From NCBI GenBank assembly GCA_003508835.1, contig PUFA01000082.1:806001-870000 (forward strand): DNA of 64,000 nucleotides, read 5' to 3'. The notes under the pieces are model-generated. The model worked only from the letters and a program-made list of their open reading frames with translations, was not told where the DNA came from and did not search any database. The translations under genes were made by a program, and so were the position numbers. The number at the start of each line of letters is the position of its first letter. The stretch's first letter is position 1. Below are positions 56,851 to 64,000 of this stretch, piece by piece. The DNA comes from Eonycteris spelaea (Eukaryota; Chordata; Mammalia; Chiroptera; Pteropodidae).

Positions 56851-57920
56851 AATTTTCGTTATATAATCAATCCTTTCCTAAATTCTCGGCTCCCGGGCGT
56901 GATCCCCAGGCGGGCCCCCTCTCTCTGTGCACAGCACTGCTCACTGTTGGGTCCCCACACGGCCAGCACTGGCTACTCTTCTACGTCCTTGAAGCTCTTT
57001 GAGCTTCGCCCTGGTAGGACTTGGCTAAAGATGGATGGCACAGAGGTTGGAGGGGCATTGCCCACACCACATTTTCCAGGAAGCTTATAATGCAAAAGTG
57101 CACTCCCCACTCTGGACCGGCGTAGCTCTGATGCCCGAGAAGCTCTGAACCCCTGGCCAAGCTGGAGGACCCAGAGCTCCCCCATGTCCTCCCACCGCCC
57201 ACCCCACTACCCCACCTCCCAGCCTCACCGCCTCTCAATTCCAGTCAGGCTGGAGAACCTTCAAGACAAAGATTGTTAGGAGACCCCATCTGCCTTCCAA
57301 AAGCACAGAGGTTAACCTCTCCAGCAGCCCGTCTTGGCTGCCTCTCTGCAGCCGCTTGGGGAGGGCTGAACAAAGGGTCTTCAGAAGAATCTCTCGCCTG
57401 TTTTCCCAGCAGTTAGGAATGAGACGAAGCCGTGGCCAGCTCTCTACTTGGCAAAGCACCTGGACACAATAGTACGCTTAATGAAATGATAAAAGCGTCC
57501 CCACAGTGGAGCCTTGTTTCATTTATTTAACTTTTATTGACCTCTAACGAACCTCTGCCAAAATCCTAGCGCAGCATGGAAAGCTACGAGCGAGGCGCTG
57601 CCGCCAGCAAGGGGCAGGTTGACCTCCTGGTCCCCTCGTTCCTCCCCAGGCCAGAGAACGCAGCACCTTCATCCTCAGCCTTGAAGCCGCGTCCCCTGTA
57701 GGTGATCGAATGGGTTCTGAACTGAAAACAAAACAAAACAGTGCAAATGTGTCCTTCAAAAAACAAAAAAAACTGGTCTTGACCTGGCAGAAATGCAGAG
57801 GACGGTGCTCCTCAGCCTTCTTACTGCTCTCTTAATGGTGAGACGCTGCCTTCAGGATGTTCCATGGGCTGAAAACCATGTGATTTGTATCCGAACAAAA
57901 GCATTCCAGAGACCTCTTCC
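56851..57920. other. Intergenic sequence, nothing recognised
   Basis: Mixed-composition sequence. Short minus-strand open frames at 57235-57459 and 57544-57759 have no recognisable homology. Confidence 0.5.
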
Positions 57921-57924
57921 AAGG

Positions 57925-57927
57925 TCT

Positions 57928-57969
<42 letters not shown>

Positions 57970-58000
57970 CTCTCACACAACACACACATACACACACAAC
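57925..58000. repeat. (CT)n plus (CA)n compound microsatellite
   Basis: About 48 bases of CT, interrupted once by TT, are followed by an imperfect CACA tract and then an A run at 58007-58015. The structure resembles an inverse of the compound array at 53541-53616. Confidence 0.95.
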
Positions 58001-58949
58001 AAACAGAAAAAAAAACATTTTGAAAAGGAGACTTAATGGAAACATTCATTTGAGAAATGCATCACTTCTGTAAGATCTCCAAAACGTCTTGTCATAGTAA
58101 AGACTTAGAGAAGTCCCGATGCAAATTCACCTGCAAATTTCCCGAACTTACACCAAGAACACTTTTTTTTTTTCACTTAACATCTATTAACGCCAGGGAA
58201 CCCAATTCGGAAATGATGTTCCAGAAAATTCCTTAAGATGTTCCACTAAGCAGTATTTGTTATCTCTTTTCTCTTCAACGAATGTCTTAGGATCACCGAA
58301 AGGGTCAGAGGATGAGGACCTTGAGGGTTCCTGGGCTCCGGGCCTGTCTCTCCCTGGCATCCAGCGTGGGATGAGGGTGGAAGAGGGTGCAGAAGCCCCA
58401 GCCAGCGCTCTGCCAATAACCAGTTGATTAGGACTCTTGGAAACCCCTAGATCAGAGGCGTCCCTCTCCCCAAATTAGCACACGCTGACCTATCATGATG
58501 CAGTGAATTTCCAGCACAGAGTTTTTTCTTTGCTCTTATACCAGTTGTCCAGAGATTCATTTTCTCCAAATGTCATGACTGAATTAAAAACTTTTTTTTT
58601 TGTTGTTTTTTTTCCCCCTCCAACTCACTCCCTTCTGTGCTGCATCGCTCTCCTTCCCCAAGCTCAGTTTGGGGCTTGGGGTCAGCTGTAGAAAACTTGC
58701 CGTCTGTCTAAGGAAAAAAGTGGGAACGCCCCACCGGAAGCGGCTTCCCCCGCTTCCCCTCCTTCGCTGAGCCTCGGGCCCTGGGAAGCGCACCGCCCCC
58801 CCCCCCAACAGCCAGGCCGGGTGGAAACACCGAGTCAGCAGCTCAGGCGCCACCGCTCCCCCCAGCCCCCCTCGCTCCCCATCTCCCTGCGCAGTGTGCT
58901 GTGTTGTCATCTGGAGCGTGTACACTCATTCTAATTCTTTATGCCTTGT
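58001..58949. other. Intergenic sequence with T and C homopolymers
   Basis: Includes a T run at 58592-58600 and an 11-base C run at 58796-58806 within C-rich sequence. No gene or named repeat was seen. Confidence 0.5.
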
Positions 58950-59370
58950 TATTCTGTCAATTTCTTAATCTATTTATGCTGACTTTATTTTTAGCGTGCC
59001 TATTGTGACAGCAAATCCTGAAATTGCCTCGGTTGTTTTCTGAAAATGGCCGTTAGGAACCAGAATGCAGACCCCCGGATAACACAGTGTAGGCCCCCAG
59101 CGGCTGCAACAGCTGTCTGCTTTTAGAGCTGCATATCAATTCTGCCCCCAGGGGCCGGCCCGCGGGAGGCGGCTGGGAAGGCCACGTGGTCTCTATTTAG
59201 ATGACATCTCTGGGTCTAGCTGAGCATGCTCGCTCCTTCCCGTTTTGGAGAATTTCTTTAAACGTTAATAAGTTCCCTCCCCTCGCCCTATCTTTTGTTG
59301 GCAAACTATAAAAAATGCAAATGACCCAGAAACCAATGAATTTTTAGAAGGTTGCAGCTGTTTTTGCTGT
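58950..59370. promoter_or_regulatory. Candidate conserved non-coding element
   Basis: This non-repetitive stretch contains dense AT-rich motif-like words such as 'ctatttatgctgac', 'gtgacagcaaatcctgaaat', 'gcatatcaattctg' and 'ctctatttagatgaca'. It shows no CpG excess and no open frame. Such texture is typical of deeply conserved enhancers in gene spacers. Conservation cannot be measured from one sequence, so this is a hypothesis only. Confidence 0.25.
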
Positions 59371-59859
59371 ATTCATAGGACCAGGCGGGCGTGTTTAGGG
59401 GGTGTGTGTGTCCGCGAACACACGCGCGCGTGTGAGACATCCGACTGCACATCGCAGACCCGTTAGGTCTCCGGATCTGAGCCATCATGCAGCCACGTCA
59501 GTGCAAAGGGATCACTCCCAAAGTACATTCCACATCCTGACAACCAGGTGCCGCTGAGGGCCATGCAGGGGCCAGAAGCTGACAGACAGATGTACGTCCA
59601 GTAACACAAAGAAGGGTTACCATCTCGGCCGAGGAGGCGCGCCATGGAGAAGCAGAGGTGCTCGATGGCATTTTGGGGCAGCTGTGTGCTTCTGGCCACC
59701 CTGTAGGTGAAGGCTCGGATGGCTTACACCCTGGGGACGTCTCAGGTTGCAGCTGCTGGCCCCGCTGGTGACACTTGGTTAGATTTAGAGCTCCTAACCG
59801 CAAGCATCAATATTTCTCTTTTCTGGTGGGTCTCAAGATGCCAAACCAGCATTCCTACA

Positions 59860-60370
59860 AGTGAACCCTGTCAGTCTGTCTTTCACCTTCCACGGCATTC
59901 ACCCCGTACAGTCCCTGTCCCTCCCAACAGCCATTCTGGGGGCCGGCGGCAGCTGGGTTAGGTTGAGGCAGAAGGCTAAGGGTTCTGAGATGTCAGCCTC
60001 ACGAGGTACACTGTGCCTGGTCCAAGAGGTTCACGGCAATTCCACGGCTGACTGCTCCAGGTATGGACATGTGACTCAGTCATGGCCAATGAGACGGCGC
60101 AAGTCTGCAGACGGGGCTGCTGGGAAGGACTTTTTCTCCGGCTAAAACGACAAAGTCAATTAAGGAAAAAGCCTTTCTGCACCTTTGCCTTCTCCCTGCC
60201 TCGAGCACTTTTGTGTGCCGATGGCTCACGGCTTGGCAGCACCCTGTGACCGTGAAGTGGCAGTGCTGGGACAAACAGTGGCATGCCGAGGGTAGTGGAG
60301 GGACCCTAGGAAGCCGTCCAGCCCCTGCACCCATCCTGGACCTGCCGACCTGCCGACTGCCGGCCAAGTG
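59860..60370 (+). repeat. Ancient interspersed repeat (unnamed)
   Basis: The core 'atggacatgtgactcagtca', 'tggccaatgagacg', 'gcaagtctgcagacggggct', 'gctgggaaggactttttc' and 'ccctgtgaccgtgaag' matches a common old mammalian repeat ('ccatgtgacccagttctggccaatgagatgtaag'). I cannot fix the family name. Ends are approximate. Confidence 0.5.
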
Positions 60371-60469
60371 ACATAATTACCTCTCCTCAGCGCTCAGTGG
60401 GTGCTGCCTCCTCGGAACCAGGGGAGCTGAGAGAGGCCAGGCCCGAATGACAAAGATGGAGCGGGAGCA

Positions 60470-60760
60470 GCTCTAAAAGCCCGGCCATTATCCTGAGTGT
60501 GTCAAACTGCAAAGAAGTAATGGGAGCGTGCGCTTATAATTTATCTAACTGCATATGGCGAGGACGCGGAAGAATCAATCTTGCCCTCTAAATCACTGAC
60601 TAAAGGTGTTCTCTGCTGGGGCCCCGCTCAGCCAGGCCTCGCCGAGTGATCGTTTTCTGGTTTTATGCAGAGTAATTTGTCAAGCGTTACACAAAGAAGT
60701 GTAATCCACAAGCTTGGCCCTCATCGAAATTATTTTCTTATCTCTATACAGCCCTGAGTG
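60470..60760. promoter_or_regulatory. Candidate conserved non-coding element
   Basis: Non-repetitive sequence with homeodomain- and bHLH-like words: 'ttataatttatctaactg', 'catatgg', 'gaatcaatc', 'taaatcactgac', 'agtaatttgtcaag' and 'atcgaaattattttc'. It lacks open frames and CpG clustering. An enhancer role is conjecture pending cross-species comparison. Confidence 0.25.
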
Positions 60761-61179
60761 CTGGGAGAGAGGAAAGAGGAGATCGAGAACCGGACCCCTG
60801 GCAGGGGCTGCGGAAGCCACCAGTGGCAGGTGGCGGGCGTGTTCCATGGCGCGTCCTGAGTCTGTGGCCACAAGCAGCTGCCACCGATGCTTGGGTGAGG
60901 AAGGGACGGCCTTCAGCAAGCAAAGGCCTGGGGCCGGGACTGGAAGTGGTTCAAGAGCTGGACCGTCCACGGTAGCACTCTTCTTGAAGCTTCCTGTCCC
61001 TTCAGCTAGTCCTGACCTACCCTCTACCAGGGAGGCCCAGAGCCGGCAGAGCAGAGGGGGTAAGGGACCTGCCCCAGGGGTGGCTGGGGGATGGTGAGTT
61101 TCTAACAGGACAAGGATGGGTTTCAGTCAGGGATAGGTTGCAAATAATAGCAATCCTGCTAAACAGCACTAAAAGGAAG

Positions 61180-61309
61180 ATAATAGATGATAGATAGATG
61201 ATAGATTAGATAGATAGATAGATGATAGATAGATAGATAGATAGATAGGTAATTAGGTAGGTAGATAGATGATAGATAGATGATGATAGATAGATGATAG
61301 ATAGATGAG

Positions 61310-61356
<47 letters not shown>
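61180..61356. repeat. (GATA)n and (GA)n compound microsatellite
   Basis: About 125 bases of imperfect GATA/GATG repeats are followed by about 45 bases of uninterrupted GA. On the minus strand the repeat gives a Tyr/Leu/Ser/Ile-rich frame that is not a gene. GATA arrays of this size are highly variable. Confidence 0.95.
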
Positions 61357-61361
<5 letters not shown>

Positions 61362-61959
61362 GGCAGATAGATTCTATATCTATTAAGATTTTATTTGTTT
61401 CCAAGTTACAGAATTTCTCTAAACATTCTGGGCGAGCCCTGTGGTAAAAGGGGACCTGGGAACTTCCAGAGGTAGAGCAGAGCTCCACTTGGGCCCGCTG
61501 GGACGTGATGCCCATGCAGAGGAGGGACAGGGTGTGCATAATGCACATCCAAACAGAAGATGGAACATTCTGGAACCATAACCTTAAGCCAGTTCCAATT
61601 CTACATCGTGAGGTTAGACGTGGCCAGTGGTTACGTCATTTCACATCACCTTTGATATCTTCGTGTGTTTCAGAAATGCTTATAGTAAGCATGTGTTACC
61701 TCAGTAGTCAGGAAAAGGTTGAGATGATAAGGAAATGGATATCCAGGTGAAAGAGGCGAGCTCAGGCCCAAGCAGCTTGTCGGGGTGAAGCGAGCACCTG
61801 CGGAGTTTCTCGAAGGCAGAACGGTGAGGGGCCGAAGACGGGGCACCTGTGTGGACCTTTTTAACACGTGACGTGTTGCCCCGTCTTACCCCACCCCACA
61901 TCCGGTGGTCTCTGTCTCATCCCGCCCACCACCATCCCCCGCCCATGAGTCTGCTGGGG

Positions 61960-62346
61960 CCACCCTAACAGAGGCCCACAGACTGGGGAGACTTAAATCA
62001 CAGAAATGTATTATCTCCCAGTTCTGGAGGTTGTAAGTCTGAGGTCAGAGCATCGGCCGGGCTGCTCTGCCTGAGGGTCAGGTGAGGGTTTCTGTCCCAG
62101 GCCCCTCCCCGGGCAGGTGGATGGCCAGCTTCCTGTTCACGTGATGTTCTCCCTGTGTGTGTGACTGTGCCCAAATTTCCTCTTTGTGCAAGGACACCAG
62201 TGACATTGGATTAGGGGCCGCCCTGCGAACTCATTTTGACGGAATCGCCTCTTCAAAGGTCCTGTCTCGAATACAGTCACATCCTGTGGTGCTGGGGGGA
62301 GGGCTTCAGGGTATGGATTTTGGGGGTCCCCAGTTCAACCTATAAC
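61960..62346 (-). mobile_element. MLT1A-like (MaLR) LTR, antisense
   Basis: On the + strand the order is 'agaggcccacagactgggga', 'gacttaaatcacagaaatgt', 'tctcccagttctggaggtt', 'gtaagtctgaggtcagagca', 'aaatttcctctttgtgcaag', 'gacaccagtgacattggatt', 'cgaatacagtcacatcctg' and 'cccagttcaacctataaca'. This reads through essentially a full solitary LTR of the MLT1 group in reverse. No internal retroviral sequence is attached. Confidence 0.85.
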
Positions 62347-62389
62347 ACCCCTTTTCTACTCTTACCTTCTTTTCCTTTTTGGTTTCTTA

Positions 62390-62530
62390 TTCTTTAAAAC
62401 ATCGGTTAGTACTTGCAACCATTTCATTGTTTGGTGTGTGTCTTTTCCACTTGAATGTAACTTCCATGAGGACAGGGACACTCTCTCCTGGGGGCCTGCC
62501 ACGTTCGTGGAGTGAGTGAGTCTGCCTCTT
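62390..62530 (+). repeat. L2 LINE 3' fragment
   Basis: The phrases 'cacttgaatgtaacttccatg' (in part) and 'aggacagggacactctctcc', ending near 'gtggagtgagtgagt', correspond to the 3' end of an L2 element. It is short but recognisable. Confidence 0.55.
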
Positions 62531-62849
62531 ACCTGTGCCTCTTGGTGCGCCGTGCCCGCTCCCAGTGACAGCAGCCCCCTAACCCATGCTTCCAGGGGTA
62601 GTACAGCCCGGGCAGCCCAAGGCTCGTCAGGAAACTCACCAGTGGCAGAGAGGAGAGGCCTGAACCACCCCCCAGAAAGCCTAGGAGGTTGTACAAACAC
62701 GACGGCTTCTCTTTTTCCTTGTATCACTTGATTATTTGTCAGAGCTTGGCTCCTGCCAGAAGTAACAAGGTGAAAAAATCCATCATATCTGCTTCTTTTA
62801 ATCTGCATTTCTCTCTGATGCCTTAATGAATGCTTATTTTCCATAATAA

Positions 62850-63020
62850 TGTTATTAATTTTTTTGAAGAGATATCGTCCGTGTTTATCAGCTGAAATGC
62901 CAGGAGCAGGTAAATATCACGAGAGAGAGGTACTCAGTCCTAGGCTACCTGCTGCATAATTGGACTAAGATTAAGGAGGTGCTATTTGGAGTGTAAATTT
63001 GAGGCTTTCGACAGCACCAA
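62850..63020. promoter_or_regulatory. Candidate conserved non-coding element (weak)
   Basis: Non-repetitive words such as 'tgtttatcagctgaaatgcc', 'gcataattggactaag' and 'gctatttggagtgtaaattt' suggest a regulatory segment. No open frame or repeat was recognised. Very tentative. Confidence 0.2.
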
Positions 63021-63120
63021 GCTCTATCTGGAAAGAAGGTTTTCCTTCTAGGGACAGAGGAGTGAGGAGTTCAGGGGGGACCTGGGCAGCCAGGGTTCTA
63101 CCCGGTTTCTCACAAGATTA

Positions 63121-63349
63121 CCACCACTACCATCATCATCATCACCATCATCCCCACCACCACCATCATCCCCACCACCATCACCATCATCGTCACCATC
63201 GTCCCCACCACCATCACCATCATCATCATCATCATAACCATCATCACCATCATCACCATCATCACCATCATCACCATCATCACCATCTCCAGCACCACCA
63301 CCGTCGTCATTGTCATCATCATACATCATTATCACCATCATCACCACCA
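63121..63349. repeat. (CAT/CAC)n trinucleotide array
   Basis: About 230 bases of CAC, CAT and CCA triplets give poly-His-like frames on plus and Asp/Gly- or Met-rich frames on minus. There is no conserved start or flanking coding sequence. It is a low-complexity array and not a gene. Confidence 0.95.
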
Positions 63350-64000
63350 AGGACCCCTCTGGTGAGCCTGAGCACTGGGGCTGAGTGCCAGGCAGTCCAG
63401 GTGGGACCTCGGTGCCCAGTGGAGGGGTAGATGAGTGGTCTTGGGACCCCAAATTGCCCACTGCTGGTTGAACTGCAGGGGCATCCAGCATTTGCACAAG
63501 GGAGCCGTGGACAATTTGAGAATTCAGGCATCTTGCACCTTCCACACACCACTTCCTGTCAGCGCTGGAAGCGAGGCCTGGCAGGGAGAGCTGGGTTTCT
63601 TGACATCATCTCCCCTGGGGCCTGAGGGTGAGTGGAAGTTCTACAGGGGCAGCTGTGGGCCTACTGGTTCTAGTCGGTGCCCCCAAAGCTATGGGCAAAA
63701 TTGGGTTTCCCAGCTCCCTAAGGGAAGGTTTTCAGAATGTGAAGGCAAAATCAGGAGGGAGATGGTGGGCCCTAGTACCCTGGTCCCAGAGCTGCAGCCC
63801 TCTGTCCTCAGTGGGCCTTTATTCCGGGGGGGGGGGGACAGAGGTTGGTGACGGAGAGGCTGGGCATCAGAGATGGGACGTGGCACCTCTACTGTCCCAG
63901 ATGGTGCTGAAATCTCAGATCGTCTGTTCACCTATAACCGGGTCAGGACAGCCCCAGTGTGTGTGACCACACGGCCACCCACTGTGGACCCCTGCAGGGA
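63350..64000. other. Intergenic sequence to the window end
   Basis: Nothing is recognised apart from a run of 12 G at 63826-63837. I looked for exons of TMEM242, the usual downstream neighbour of ARID1B, and saw none. Confidence 0.5.

Noticed and set aside
61159..61548. Minus-strand frame of 129 codons rich in Ser, Leu, Ile and Tyr
   Set aside because: Over half of it is the GATA/GA microsatellite read in reverse.
62999..63545. Poly-His frame (+) and Asp/Gly-rich frame (-) near the window end
   Set aside because: Produced by the CAT/CAC trinucleotide array. No homologous metal-binding or other protein context.
19300..64000. Exons of TMEM242 or another neighbouring gene
   Set aside because: I looked for the conserved transmembrane protein sequence in the open frames and found nothing resembling it. 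Very short exons could still be missed by eye.

Overview
The window reads as placental-mammal nuclear DNA. It holds GT-AG spliced exons of a vertebrate chromatin gene, old eutherian repeats (MIR, L2, MLT1-type LTRs, Tigger-type DNA transposons, degraded L1) and many microsatellites. An L1 3' tail near 2.83-3.01 kb resembles tails common in Laurasiatheria. I see no Alu, rodent B1/B2, carnivore SINEC or equid ERE copies. The species cannot be fixed from this window; a non-primate, non-rodent placental mammal is the best reading.

The only protein-coding gene I can support is the 3' end of ARID1B (BAF250B), on the + strand from before position 1 to about 19.29 kb. Seven exons are visible: 3172-3308, 3550-3721, 6929-7079, 9471-9567, 10886-11666, 13638-13768 and a terminal exon from 16215. 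They are probably exons 14-20 of the human gene model. They encode the Gly/Pro/Tyr/Gln-rich region after the ARID domain, a basic nuclear-localisation-like stretch, the start of the C-terminal BAF250_C (armadillo-like) region, an acidic tract and the rest of that conserved module. The stop codon is at 17927-17929. A 1.36-kb AT-rich 3'UTR ends at a canonical AATAAA (19267-19272). The ARID domain itself lies upstream of the window.

The ARID1B reading frame is interrupted five times by apparent 1-2 bp deletions, mostly in homopolymer or low-complexity sequence, while all splice junctions and long flanking stretches are intact. Because the gene is dosage-sensitive and its introns are present, sequencing or consensus error in a draft assembly is much more likely than a pseudogene.

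From about 19.3 kb to 64 kb I find no convincing gene. This fits the spacer between ARID1B and its usual mammalian neighbour (TMEM242 in human), which I could not find here. The spacer is GC- and CpG-rich between about 21.5 and 47 kb, with a CpG island at 25.2-25.9 kb. It also carries a 750-bp GT-rich tandem array (28.07-28.82 kb), a 21-bp minisatellite (33.35-33.51 kb), several microsatellites and scattered repeat fossils. Non-repetitive, CpG-poor stretches (about 49.35-49.72, 50.06-50.24, 58.95-59.37, 60.47-60.76 and 62.85-63.02 kb) are candidates for conserved regulatory DNA.

The most unusual structural observation is a pair of roughly 300-bp composite Tigger-type elements (14217-14532 and, inverted, 24087-24387). 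They share the same internal junction between two different Tigger-like segments. I found no sign of a new gene system, and the many long open frames in the GC-rich spacer are best explained by composition.
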